Source of the DNA: Gari tellinella
Taxonomy: Eukaryota; Mollusca; Bivalvia; Cardiida; Psammobiidae
Direction of reading: 5' to 3'
Assembly (NCBI GenBank): GCA_922989275.2
Contig: OV277864.1
Location: forward strand, 28,655,550 to 28,719,549
Length of the DNA: 64,000 nucleotides
Both the position numbers and the translations under genes were made by a program. The notes beneath the pieces are model-generated. The model was not told where the DNA came from. It did no database searches and saw only the letters and a program-made list of their open reading frames with translations. Shown in pieces: positions 53,430 through 63,529 of the stretch (within the stretch, counting starts at the first letter, position 1; every line of letters begins with the position of its first letter).

Positions 53430-53645
53430 TTAAGGCACATTCTGCTTTACTTTTAACCTGTTTTTAGTGCTCACCTGTCTTCAAAACAGAATACAGGCTA
53501 ATTGGTCTAAACAGTTAATGTGTTTATGCTTCACATGCAGATAGATGTCCATTGCAAGTATTCTAAAGCAAGATCTGAATTGTTGTAACTTCACATCTGA
53601 TTTTGCTCCAATCTATAACAGAATTCAATCATCCACTAACAGTTT

Positions 53646-53862
53646 TTAACTCTTTGGAAGCCTAGTAAAATTTCCAAATACTAAATTCAAAGTTGTCTGC
53701 TATTGGTTTAGAAATAGAAATTTCAAAAAAAAATTCAAAACAGAGTCAGAGTGTCAAACAATTTGGATCCTGATGAAATGCTGCGTAAGGCAGCATCTAA
53801 TCAGGTTCGAAACTGTTTACAAAGGTAATCTTAGTTTCAAAGCAAGCATGCTAAGGGTTTAA
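53646..53862. mobile_element. D-like TTAA element with core I
   Basis: TTAACTCTTTGGAAGCCTAG to AAGCATGCTAAGGGTTTAA. Core ATTTGGATCCTGATGAAATG / CTGCGTAAGGCAG / CATCTAATCAGGTTCGAAAC. Related worn copies at 54836-55025, 59645-59795 (half core) and 60809-61005. Confidence 0.75.
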
Positions 53863-53872
53863 AATGTAACTT

Positions 53873-54080
53873 CAGCAAAACCTCTCTACTACGGCTGTTA
53901 AAAAGAAGGATAATTATAGTTGTATAAAAGACAGTTGACAGCTTAAAGCAAGGTGACAGAAAAACAGAAAGCTCCTAAAGGAGCTTTCTGCTTCATTGTC
54001 ACCTGGCTTTCAGCAGTCACCTGTCTTTAACATCTGATAATCACATAAGTTTAGTGTTTTGTAATAGAAAGGTTTTACTG
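53873..54080. mobile_element. P-family element with core II
   Basis: CAGCAAAACCTCTCTACTAC to TTTTGTAATAGAAAGGTTTT...ACTG|TA. Core CTTAAAGCAAGGTGACAGAA / AAACAGAAAGCTCCTAAAGG / AGCTTTCTGCTTCATTGTCA / CCTGGCTTTCAG. It begins 11 nt after the preceding D-like element. Confidence 0.87.
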
Positions 54081-54167
54081 TAATATCATCTTTAACAATT
54101 AAAACTACGAAAATCAAACTAACTTTCTCTATTTCATAGAGGTATATATTTTAGTGTATCATGGACA

Positions 54168-54314
54168 TTTGTACTGTTGAACTTTGATATTTCAAATTAT
54201 CTTTAGTCGAACTTATCCTTATTTCAAAGATAAAACGTGGTATATAGCAATGTTAACTTTGAAATACAGATATATTCAACATAATTAAGGTATAATTATC
54301 AAAATTCAACTACA
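54168..54314. mobile_element. G-family element, worn, core III
   Basis: ACTGTTGAACTTTGATATTT at the left; core CCTTATTTCAAAGATAAAAC / GTGGTATATAGC / AATGTTAACTTTGAAATACA; right end AATTATCAAAATTCAACTAC. Confidence 0.72.
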
Positions 54315-55195
54315 TGTATTAAAATTTGGGTATATAAGTTTGATAAAAGATGATTTCATTTAATGAGGTTTTACTGTATTAACTAGAATAGTACATAGAG
54401 GATCTTACACGAGTGCTCATTAATTATAATTTGAATAAATAAGTTTACTAAATTAATATGACGCCAGCCTTTGTGAGCAATATATATTTTTAGTCATCAA
54501 GTTTATTAAAATGATAAATAATGAGCATGAATGTTAATCAGATTCTATTCACATAAACATTTTAAAACCCTATTAAGTCAACTGAATTCGTAGTTCGTAA
54601 TTTCTCTGCCATACATACCCCCCCGCCAAAGTTGATGTTGTTTATAGTAATGTCATGGCAAATTACATCATTTGATGTCCCGCATCATGCAACGCTTTTA
54701 GACGGACAGGTAGAGCCGGAGCCCAAATATTTATATTTCACTATCATTTATTAAATGGCTGTATTATTCTGCCAGAAGCAGTTTTATGTGTTAAAGTAAG
54801 ATATGTTCGTCAATTATTTAACGTTTTGTAGGCTAGTGGTGGAATCATGATAATCTGTGCTAACAGTTTGGATCCTGATGATATGCCAGGTAACATGGCA
54901 TTATCATTGAGGATCCAAATAGTTTTAACAACTCTGACTCTGTTTTAAAAAGAAATTTTAAACTATAAACTGTTTTAAGAATGGAAGCAGACTACAATTG
55001 TTGCTAACTAAAAATTTACCCAGCATAAATAAAATCTCGGTCTTCAACTGTTTACGACCATATAATAAAATTGTGATAACTGCATTTAAATTAAGATTTA
55101 CTAATTGTATCAAATACAGGGGGAAACTGAAAGCAAGATGAAAGTAAGCAGAAATGTCCTACAACTTTTATCTTGCTATAACCAATCACATGCCT
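54315..55195. other. Unassigned intronic DNA with a D-like hairpin and a worn P-like core
   Basis: 54858-54925 is a core I hairpin with centre GATGATATGCCAGG / TAACATGGCATTATCATTGA. 55125-55185 holds AAAGCAAGATGAAAGTAAGC...TTTTATCTTGCTATAA. No exon. Confidence 0.55.
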
Positions 55196-55460
55196 TTAAC
55201 CCATTACCCTATAGCCAATTTCTAGTTTTGAAGACGGGTTATATCACTTAAAGCAGGTTGAAAGTAAAGCAGAATGCTCCTAAAGGAGCATTCTGTTTTA
55301 CTTTCAACCTGCTTTAAGCTATCATCTGAGATGTAAAATTTGGAAAGATATTGTAGATGCTTTCTGTGCTTTATGTTCAGGACTTCCTAGATGGGGACTA
55401 CTTTCCGTAATGTAGAAATAATAAGAGCCTTAAAAGGCATGTTTATGGAGTAATGGGTTA
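55196..55460. mobile_element. M-family TTAA element with perfect core II
   Basis: TTAACCCATTACCCTATAGC to TTTATGGAGTAATGGGTTAA, the best-kept terminal pair of the family. Core CTTAAAGCAGGTTGAAAGTA / AAGCAGAATGCTCCTAAAGG / AGCATTCTGTTTTACTTTCA / ACCTGCTTTAAG. Confidence 0.93.
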
Positions 55461-55910
55461 AATGCAATAGTGCCAGTACTAGTAAGCAATGCAATTGTCA
55501 TGATGGGAGTGTCAATTAAGGGGTAGAATGTCCATGGCATATTATAAGCCCCATTCTAGTACTATCAACTATAACCACATGAAACTTGATTGGGAAGGGA
55601 GGTAACCCATCTATCCATGCTATTTATTGACTAAAAGCTGATTAACTCCCTTAGTCATTGTGCTCTGCTGACTGAAGTTTCCCAGATAAATCAATTGGTT
55701 TGGCCACAAACACACACGGTATTGATCAGGCATCAGCCCAGGCATGTTTTCATCCGAGTGTGATTAGGCAGTCTATTGTAACAGTTTACTTATAAGTCTG
55801 ACCATGGGAAAACGTCTCCTGCTACTGTAATTTGCAGTGGTTTAGTTTACTTGTTGGGGTACAGTGGTGGGTTTCTTTTAGAGGGGAATATAATGGAGAC
55901 ATAAATCCCT

Positions 55911-56163
55911 TTAACTCATCGCCTGGTCTTAGTTTTGAAGACAACTGGCCACTTAAAGCAGGTTGAAAGTAAAGCAGAATGTGCCTTAAGGCACATTCTG
56001 CTTTACTTTCAGCCTGCTTAAAGCCACCATCTGTTAGGATATAGAAACTTTTTATAATGGTGCATTTAATTTATCATGACCGTATAAATTGGAACTATTT
56101 TCTTCAGTGGTTGGATAAATTAAAGGAGTAAAAAGATGTATTTATGGTAGAGTACTGGGTTAA
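55911..56163. mobile_element. M-family TTAA element with core II
   Basis: TTAACTCATCGCCTGGTCTT to GTAGAGTACTGGGTTAA. Core CTTAAAGCAGGTTGAAAGTA / AAGCAGAATGTGCCTTAAGG / CACATTCTGCTTTACTTTCA / GCCTGCTTAAAG. A TTAA element start (TTAACCCTTACACTGCTGAC) abuts it at 56160. Confidence 0.88.
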
Positions 56164-56407
56164 CCCTTACACTGCTGACTTTTTCAAATGGACTTATTCA
56201 TTTTCTGAATAACCACTGCTTTAAGGTTGACTGTTGAGTAGCTAAATGTATCAAGATTTTTTTATCAAAATTATGGCAATTCAAGCAGACCCTGATTAGA
56301 AGCCCTCTTATGTGGATCTAGTCTGTTTACAGAATTAATGATGTATGTATACAAGTTTCCCACATAATCAGGGTTAAGACAGGTGTTGCAATGTATAAGA
56401 TTATGTA

Positions 56408-56683
56408 GCTGCTGAATGCATTATTCCATAGATATGCTTTTTTACGCATTTAATATATTACTATCTTAATATAAGTTTGTACTAGCTGTAGTACAGGACT
56501 ATGTACCTGATATGTATAATAAGATTTTTTTTCTTTATCCTAGCAGATGGCAGATGGCAGCTTAAAGCAAGCTGAAAGTAAAGCAGAATGTACCTTAAGG
56601 CACATTCTGCTTTACTTTCAAGCTGCTTTAAGTGGTCTACTATCTTTAATACTATAAACAGGCTATATAGGGTAATGGATTAA
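56408..56683 (-). mobile_element. M-family element (reverse orientation), core II
   Basis: CATTATTCCATAGATATGCT to ATATAGGGTAATGGATTAA. Core CTTAAAGCAAGCTGAAAGTA / AAGCAGAATGTACCTTAAGG / CACATTCTGCTTTACTTTCA / AGCTGCTTTAAG; AGATGGC is duplicated just before the core. Confidence 0.85.
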
Positions 56684-56684
56684 A

Positions 56685-57195
56685 CGCAAATGAAACACAA
56701 TTTTTCACATTTCAATAAAACATAGAAAATGACAACTTGTTGACAATTCTGGCTATCAATTATAAACTGTTTTGAGCCTGATGATACAGTACTGAACCTT
56801 ATTAAATTAAATTGATAATCGCAAGCGAATTGCCATCGAATCGCGCGCTTCAAAAAACAAATTCTACGTTTGAATATTTTGACGTGAATTTTCCGAAGCA
56901 TTTGTGACAAAAAAGGAATCGAAAAACGTAACGAAGGCATATTTGCCAACATTTGTGAGATACACCATTCAAGAAAACTTACCCGAGGGTAAAGTTACTA
57001 CTTTGAATCGCAAGCGAATTGCCATCGAATTGCAAGCGAATTGCAAGCGAATCGCAAAAATTGTTAATTTAATAAGATTCAGTACTGTAGTACCCAACAC
57101 TGGCTCCATAACTGGCTCAAAACAGTGCACAATGGAAATAATAGTTTAAGCATAAACATGTTTATTGGGAAAAAATGAGGCTTTCTCCGCTGTAC
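56685..57195. mobile_element. A-family element interrupted by a CAGTACTG element
   Basis: Left: AAACGCAAATGAAACACAAT, AATAAAACATAGAAAATGAC, half of core I (TTTTGAGCCTGATGA). Right from 57090: CCAACACTGGCTCCATAACT, TAATAGTTTAAGCATAAACA, TTTATTGGGAAAAAATGAGG, TTTCTCCGCTG|TA. Confidence 0.78.
56787..57087. mobile_element. CAGTACTG-ended TA element, 301 bp, distinct composition
   Basis: TA|CAGTACTGAACCTTATTAAA to TTTAATAAGATTCAGTACTG|TA; the inverted repeat extends about 25 bp with one mismatch. It contains a 25-bp direct repeat starting AATCGCAAGCGAATTGCC at about 56817 and 57005, then further GCAAGCGAATTGC units. Rich in CG, unlike its surroundings. An 81-codon frame crosses the right half; no family recognised. 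Confidence 0.88.
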
Positions 57196-57456
57196 TTCTC
57201 TAGCGTTGAATTGCTGTTTTTCCAGTAATTAAAATAAGTCCTGCACTTATGAGACTTGTAAATAGTCATTATTATAATTGCATATGTCATCATAATGTTG
57301 TATGGTTTTGTTATTGATCTGTTTTCATGTTCCAATTAAATGATACCCTCTCTCCTCAGTCCTAGATTTATAGGGTGAAATCTAGCTCATTGCTGGACAT
57401 ATATACAGTGAACCCCACTGCTATTATGCCCACTTTGTCTTTAATCATACTTCTGT

Positions 57457-57710
57457 TTAACCAATTATCCCCATAGCATGTTTTTAGTTTTGAAAAAGGG
57501 GTACAACTAGTAAAAGCAGCTTGAAGTAAAGCAGAATGCACCTTGAGGTGCATTCTGCTTTACTTTAAGCCTGCTTTAAGTTACCATCTGCTAGGATATA
57601 GAAAATATTTCTCATGGTACATATTCATGACTGTATAAAATGGAGCTATTTTCTTCAGGCAAAGAATTATTAAAGGCATAAAAAGGTGTATTAATGGAGT
57701 TATAGGTTAA
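57457..57710. mobile_element. M-family element with core II
   Basis: TTAACCAATTATCCCCATAG to TTAATGGAGTTATAGGTTAA. Core AAAGCAGCTTGAAGTAAAGC / AGAATGCACCTTGAGGTGCA / TTCTGCTTTACTTTAAGCCT / GCTTTAAG. Confidence 0.87.
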
Positions 57711-57883
57711 TTAACCCTTTCAAATAAAATTCGTTAAACCCCAAAGAAAAAAAATCAGGTTAGGGGCCAGGGGATGGGGGTATAGTAAAATCACCCTGTC
57801 CATCTGTACATTCTCCCATGTGTATCCAGCATTTGTATACACTCAAGGCCACAGATAACGCAACACTTTCTATATATAAGATA

Positions 57884-58140
57884 CAGGGCTGCCATTTCTC
57901 CGGATTTTTCCTAAATCTTCGGATTTTTTTCTCCAGTAGATGGTAGCTTAAAGCAGGCTGAAAGTAAAGCAGAATGCACCTTAAGGCGCATTCTGCTTTA
58001 CTTACAGCCTGTTTTAAATAGTCGCATGTCAACAAAACAAGAAACAGGCTATGGGGTTAAGGTACGATTCGTAAACTCGCACTTGAAAAATGCAAATTTG
58101 GAAATCTTAGGATTTTTATTATCACCTTATGGCAGCCCTG
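57884..58140. mobile_element. H-family TA element with near-perfect core II, reference copy
   Basis: TA|CAGGGCTGCCATTTCTCCGG to ATCACCTTATGGCAGCCCTG. Core CTTAAAGCAGGCTGAAAGTA / AAGCAGAATGCACCTTAAGG / CGCATTCTGCTTTACTTACA / GCCTGTTTTAAA. Inserted in the Tc1-like remnant. Confidence 0.9.
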
Positions 58141-58320
58141 AAGATAATTTGAGCGTTCGTAAACAGAGTGCGTTCAAATTTCAAACAAGTATAAATCTAT
58201 ACATCATACATACATGTTATAAATTTCTTAACAATCAATCAGCAAATAAATGTACAACATAATAATTTCAAAAGTCACTTTCAAATCATAGCTGCGTACA
58301 TCCACTGTCACATTGAGATG

Positions 58321-58500
58321 TCACAACTCTATCTTATACCTTGTGTGACCACCTCTCTGGCTCCTATGACCTTCAGAAACCTCTGTCAGAAGGTAGTATT
58401 TTCTTGACAAAAGCAGGACGTTTCTCCATTCCCGAACAAGGGACTGCTGCAGCACTTGTAGATTACAGAGAGCTACTGGATGCTTTCTTACATGGCTGTT
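58321..58500 (-). pseudogene. C-terminal remnant of a Tc1/mariner-type transposase
   Basis: The minus strand reads LQQSLVREWRN, then, after a frameshift, PAFVKKILPSDRGF with two stops after it, and back in the first frame RGGHTRYKIEL before TGA. LQQALVREW-like sequence followed 30-40 residues later by RGGHTRY is the usual C-terminus of Tc1-like transposases. The DDE catalytic part is missing. Position and strand fit the inverted repeats at 57840 and 58972, so this is the internal relic of that transposon. Confidence 0.82.
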
Positions 58501-58972
58501 AAAGTCATATCATCGATGATATAAAATTTGGTTATGAAGCATAGCGAATCGATAATAGTGACTTTTTTAATTATTTAATAATATTTACTTTTCGTAATTA
58601 TGTTTTATAAGAATTAATAGCATATCAGTCTGGAAAAAAAAGCATGCAGTAAGCATGCCGTTTACGGGATCGTGTACCATTTTGTTTATTCTCGTTATAA
58701 TACTCAAAATCTGTTGGCTTTCTTTCTAAAAAATGTCATGAAAATAAAAATCGATATTTTTCACTTGGTAAAATTTTCTCATGAAAAACGTGAAAACCTT
58801 GCCCACCTAGCTCACACCAGTAAGCTTTCATCACGGTTCAATGGTTTCATCGCTATTGTACAGATAATCATCGTATTAAACAATAGTTGAAATTTCAGCT
58901 TTGTACAAGGAACCATTTTCAAGAAAATGGATTTCGAAAAGTGTTGCGTTAGCTGTGGCCGGAAGTTGAGTG

Positions 58973-59482
58973 TAGAGCTTTACTCTGTCTATCCTTCAAT
59001 GGAACTTTTTTTTGAAGTGTGTGCAGTATTGCTGTGCACCAGCAATTTCAACATTGATTGACATCACTACATTTTTTAATCATTTTGGTTACACATTTTT
59101 GTTCAGAGCAATATTCATTTGTAACTTGTGGATTATTGGAATTTAAACAGCTGGAAAAGTATGATTTGTAATTGTATGGACAACAATTAACCACCAAGCC
59201 TTGAAGGGTATTTTAAAGCACAAGTGGGCGTGTCATATGATCCAATATATTAAATCTTTGCACCCTAGTAGCAGACTCATTATTTTCTTACATAACTACC
59301 CCTGTTTTCTATAGCGAACAATGATAACGAATATCCTTATCTCCAACATGTGTAAGATCACTTTGATGACGTCACTATATCATCACTATTTATATAACGG
59401 CATTTTGACGTCACTGGGGTTCCAAAAAAAAGCATATTGCTTAAAAACTAGCTTAAATCGTTGGTAATGTGAGAAAAAGAAT
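58973..59482. other. Unassigned intronic DNA
   Basis: Contains a short pair GTGTGCAGTATTGCTGTGCACCA region and CACTTTGATGACGTCACTAT (a CRE-like site). No exon or element recognised. Confidence 0.5.
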
Positions 59483-59625
59483 CTGTCACTCGTGGATGTT
59501 TAAGACAAGTTGATCTCAAACTCGTCTAGAATAGAAAAGTTATTAAGCTCGCCAAGGCTTGCTTAATAAAATTTCAATTCTAGACTCGTTTGAGATCAGC
59601 TTGTCTTAAACATCGTCTCATGACA
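59483..59625. repeat. K-family foldback element (copy 2)
   Basis: CTGTCACTCGTGGATGTTTA, AGACAAGTTGATCTCAAACT, CGTCTAGAAT pair with ATTCTAGACTCGTTTGAGAT, CAGCTTGTCTTAAACATCGT, CTCATGACA; inner AAGCTCGCCAAGGCTTGCTT. Confidence 0.88.
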
Positions 59626-60015
59626 AATCCTATATGTCTACGCAAACATATAATGCAGCATCTCATCAGGATCTAAACTGTTTGACACTGAGACTGACCC
59701 TGTTTTAAAAAGAATGTTGAAAAATCTATTTTTAGAACAGTAGCAGATAAAAATTGTTGCAGACAAAACAATTACCCAACATGCAAAGAGTTAAATAAGT
59801 GAATAAGTGAGAGAGTCTCAGAGTTTGTGACAGAGTATACATTTCTGTGAGAGAATACTCTACTCCTGAAAACTTGGAAAAAATCTATTTATAAAAAAAT
59901 CTAGAAACCATCTTGTAGTCGGATATAACCATATTTCAAAGTGAAACTTATACTGTTTTAACTTTAAAATTCATTTATGTTTGCCATGAGAGAACTCATA
60001 TTATCAGTGTTTGAT
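59626..60015. other. Worn D-like and G-like remnants
   Basis: 59645-59795: ATGCAGCATCTCATCAGGAT and CAACATGCAAAGAGTTAA. 59930-60010: CATATTTCAAAGTGAAACTT, a weak core III. No gene. Confidence 0.5.
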
Positions 60016-60480
60016 TGCTATACCCCCACAAACAAAGATTGAGATGGAGGTATAAAGGAGTCAGTGTGTTGGTCGGCTCGTCCATAGTCTGTATGTTCGA
60101 CCGTGGCACAGCAGATCTTGTGACGTGAACTACCTCTACATGTCTTTACACATTGACATCAAACTTTGCATATGCATTTATAATGAAGTGCAGATGTGTG
60201 ACATATTTTTCATGTGAGTTGTTCCAAGAAGAACAGAGTTATTGCCCCTGATTCGACTTAAAAAATCTTGTAATGCAAACCACTTCTACATTTCTGTACC
60301 AATTGAGATCAAATTTTGTATAATTTTATGCATTGAGAATGAAGTGTAGATGTTCTTTCCAGTCTTCCAAAGAACTACAGAGTTATTCCCCCTGGTTGGA
60401 CTTAAAAAATCTTTGGATGCAAACAACTAATTAATAATCACTTCTACATTTCTGTACTAACTGAGATAAAGTTTGTACGA
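60016..60480 (+). repeat. Bivalve-type repeat with TACCCCCACAAA leader
   Basis: ATACCCCCACAAACAAAGAT, TGAGATGGAGGTATAAAGGA, GTCAGTGTGTTGGTCGG and then two roughly 120-bp half-repeats sharing ACATCAAACTTTG/GAGATCAAATTTTG, AATGAAGTGCAGATG/AATGAAGTGTAGATG and CAGAGTTATTGCCCCTG/CAGAGTTATTCCCCCTG. A repeat type widespread in bivalve DNA; function unknown. Confidence 0.72.
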
Positions 60481-60502
60481 GATATGTACAGTGGGGGTAG
60501 TA

Positions 60503-60743
60503 CAGTGGAGAATCTGTTATTCTTTCCCGTTTAAACGAAACGCAAACGCAAAACGCTAAAACGTAGAAAAGTACAACTTTTGGACAATTCTGATAATTCA
60601 TGTTTATCTTGGTGGCAAACAGTTTGGAGCCTGATCAGACGCCGGGTTACCCAAAGTCTGATCTGGCTCCAAACTGTTTGCTCTGCAAATAATAGTTTTA
60701 GCGTAAATGCGTTTATTGGGAAAGAATAACGTATTCTCCACTG
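60503..60743. mobile_element. A-family TA element, near-intact
   Basis: TA|CAGTGGAGAATCTGTTATTC to GAATAACGTATTCTCCACTG|TA. Core GAGCCTGATCAGACGCCGGG / TTACCCAAAGTCTGATCTGG; the four bases at the centre no longer pair. Confidence 0.92.
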
Positions 60744-61150
60744 TATCCATCACCTTCAGGGATAAAGTTCTAGTTTTGTACTTTTACCACCCTTCAAATT
60801 ATTGGCAATTAACTCTTTGCACACTAGCTGCAAAACTAGGATATACCTTTGCTGACAGTTTGGATCCTGTTGTAACATCACTTAATGTGGGGTCTCATCA
60901 GGATCCAAACTCTGACCAAGTTTTGAAAATAAAATTTTCCTTTTAGAAAAGTTGCAGAGGACGATTGTTGCAGACAAAAACTTATTCGGGCCAGCATGCA
61001 AAGCAGTCAGTATCTATTTATATGAACACTTCAACGGCCCTAATGGTATTCTTTAGATTTCTAGATTTATTGTCCGAGACAGAAGTAATAATAAACTTTC
61101 CATTATACTGTTGCTATTAATAGTCTCATTATATCCTTGCAATTATTTTT

Positions 61151-61397
61151 TTAACCCTTTCCAGCACAGAAGCACTTTAGAGCACCTGTGCCTATTCTTC
61201 CACACTATTGCCGTAAATAAACAGTCGTTTCTGGTTTTGAATACATTTAGTACTAGCTTAAAGCAAGATGAAAGTAAAGCAGAAAGCTCCTTTAGGAGCT
61301 TTCTGCTTTACATTAATCTTGCTTTAAGCAGTGTCCTGCCCTAAATGTAGTTTGGATAGAGGTGATTTGCACTATTGACTATGGACAAAAGTGTTAA
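61151..61397. mobile_element. TTAA element with P-type core II
   Basis: TTAACCCTTTCCAGCACAGA at the left and AAAGTGTTAACGG near the right. Core CTTAAAGCAAGATGAAAGTA / AAGCAGAAAGCTCCTTTAGG / AGCTTTCTGCTTTACATTAA / TCTTGCTTTAAG. Interesting because the core is P-like (GAAAGCTCC) but the ends look TTAA-type. Confidence 0.7.
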
Positions 61398-61989
61398 CGG
61401 ATGCAACTTCAGACCGTATAAGTCTATTATTAGACACCTTTACCGCTTACACTGCTGATTTCTAGTTTCAAATGTACTCTTCCATTTACAAATAATCACC
61501 TGAGTTTACATTGACTCTTGATGAGATGTTTCAAAAATATTTCAAATTATGGCAAGTTTTTACTGTGTGGATGCTGATCAGAGGACACTCATAAACACTA
61601 TAAGCAGTATTGAAAGTGTTTGCAAAATGATGATTAGAATTGTTTCCAGCATGCTGAGCGTAAATCTATTAATGGCCAGTTTATATTGATTTGTGAGGGC
61701 TAATTTCAAGACTATATTTGTAATGAAAATAAACAGAGGAAACGCTGATCAGATGACTCTGTGATCAAGGTTTACATTAATTGCAAATTAAGGAAACATA
61801 TTCTGGTTCCTCACTAATTAAATGTTAATGCCTATCATTACTGAAAGGTAAATGTTGATGTTACAAAGCAAGGTGTCTCATGGCGTTCTGCATTGTTTGC
61901 AATTTTATAACAAAATTTTAATTATATAGGATAAAACTGCAGTATCCACAATATCGCCTTATTTATTGACAAAATTTTCCAACAGTATA
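61398..61989. other. Unassigned intronic DNA
   Basis: Near 61440-61530 a worn TTAA-type start (CGCTTACACTGCTGATTTCT) similar to 56162. Otherwise nothing recognised. Confidence 0.5.
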
Positions 61990-62578
61990 AGTTAAGAGTT
62001 GTTGAACCATTCAGACATCTTACATAGGTTTATCTTTTCTTCCATGGCCATAAAAGTCATTGGACTATTCAGACATATATAGCTTTATCTTTTCACCCAT
62101 AGCCATCAGGAGAAGTCATTGGACTATTCAGACATATATAGCTTTATCTTTTCATCCATAGCCATCAGGAGAAGTCATTGGACTATTCAAACAAATATAG
62201 GTTTATCTTATCCTCTGTATATAGCCATCAGAAGTCATTGAACTATTCAGACATATATAGGTTTACCTTTCCTTCCATAGCCATCAAAAGTCATTGAACT
62301 ATTCAGACATATATAGGTTTATCTTATCCTCCATAGCCATCAGGAGAAGTCATTGAACTATTCAGACATATATTACCTTTCCTTCCATAGCCATCAGGAG
62401 AAGTCATTGAACTATTCAGACATATATAGGTTTATCTTGTCATCCGTAGCCATCAGGAGAAGTCATTGGGCTAATCAGACATATATAGGTTTATCTTGTC
62501 ATCCGTAGCCATCAGGAGAAGTCATTGGGCTAATCAGACATTATATAGGTTTATCTTTTCATCTATAGCCATATTTCA
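61990..62578. repeat. Minisatellite, about 59-bp unit, nine copies
   Basis: Units contain AAGTCATTGAACTATTCAGA, CATATATAGGTTTATCTTTT and CATCCATAGCCATCAGGAG. Copies start near 62053, 62112, 62171, 62231, 62288, 62347, 62401, 62460 and 62519. Confidence 0.9.
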
Positions 62579-63030
62579 GCCCTCTTTTATGCCATTTTTG
62601 GCCCATTCCTCAAGCAAAAGGGTAAATCCCCCTAAATTTTGTAAAATTCCACAATGCTTGAAAAACCCTTGTTAATTGTGCCTAAAAGTTGGTGAATTTG
62701 GTATGTAAATTTTCCCCTATTGTCCATTTTCTTTGCGAAATTCCCATGTCTAAAGGCCGCATACTTTTCTCCAAAACCATTTAAAGAAAAGGACTGTATT
62801 TCTTTTGTAACATATTCATGACTGTATAAAATGGAACAGTGGAAGCATTTAAAAGGCATAAAAAGGCATAGATTTGGAGTAATGGATTAAAGCTAAAATT
62901 GAACTCTGAACTTTGAATATATTGTCTGTTCAAACTGTCTTCTGCTTTAATTCAGAAACGGAAACTTTACACTTAAGTATAAGCTGAAGCATTATTCAGA
63001 GTAACAGTTAGAATCCTAATCAGATGCCTA
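62579..63030. other. Unassigned DNA with the right half of an M element
   Basis: 62800-62892: ACATATTCATGACTGTATAA, AATGGAACAGTGG, GGAGTAATGGATTAA is an M-family right flank without its core. No gene. Confidence 0.55.
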
Positions 63031-63276
63031 CAGTGGAGAATCTGTTATTCTTTCCCGTTTAAACGCAAACGTACGCAAACGCAAAGCGCTAAAACGTAAA
63101 AAAGAACAACTTTTGGACAATTCTGATATTTCATGTTTATATTGGTGGCAAACAGTTTGGAGCCTGATCAGACGCCGGGTTACCCGGCGTCTGATCTGGC
63201 TCCAAACTGTTTGCACTGCAAATAATAGTTTTAGCGTAAGCGCGTTTATTGGGAAAGAATAACACATTCTCCACTG
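63031..63276. mobile_element. A-family TA element inside a core I hairpin
   Basis: TA|CAGTGGAGAATCTGTTATTC to GAATAACACATTCTCCACTG|TA, perfect core GAGCCTGATCAGACGCCGGG / TTACCCGGCGTCTGATCTGG. Left flank AGAATCCTAATCAGATGCC and right flank GAGATCTGGCTCCAAACC look like the two arms of an older core. Confidence 0.92.
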
Positions 63277-63529
63277 TATATATAGTAACTGTGCATGAGA
63301 TCTGGCTCCAAACCTTTTGCAAATAAGGCCTAGAGAAAAAGTGTGTTTCCCCACAGTCAAAGAGTTATGGTAATGGATATTTCAACATCAAAGGTGACAA
63401 AAATCAATGCAGAACAGCTAGGAAAAAGACTATTGTGGGTAAATAGGTGGTTTGTGATTATATTTAACCAATTTATGCCTTGATCCAACCAATTAATGCT
63501 AGCATTACACTAACATGTACAGGGCTCCC

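Larger units (their letters stand above)
52193..53518 (-). mobile_element. M-family element split at its hairpin centre by a TTAA element
   Basis: Left part to 52379 ends CTTAAAGCAGGCTGAAAGTA, AAGTAGAATGTGCC-TTAA. Right part from 53430: TTAA-GGCACATTCTGCTTTACT, TTTAACCTG. Removing the insertion and one TTAA restores the palindromic centre. Outer ends are worn (TTTAAACCAATTTCCTCC, TGGTCTAAACAGTTAA). Confidence 0.88.
57840..58972 (-). mobile_element. Tc1/mariner-like transposon remnant, 1.1 kb, with an H element inside
   Basis: Inverted ends CACTCAAGGCCACAGATAAC...GCAACACTTTC at the left and GAAAAGTGTTGCGTTAGCTG...TGGCCGGAAGTTGAGTG at the right, TA on both sides. The minus strand at 58321-58500 encodes a decayed transposase tail. 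The rest of the transposase frame is gone. An H element (57884-58140) sits 44 bp inside the left end. Confidence 0.85.

Noticed and set aside
56904..57149. 81-codon open frame with a basic Arg/Lys-rich stretch, considered as a RasGRF exon
   Set aside because: It lies inside the CAGTACTG element and crosses its right end into A sequence. The repeated RKRIA pattern follows the DNA repeat, and it does not match the expected PH2 start.
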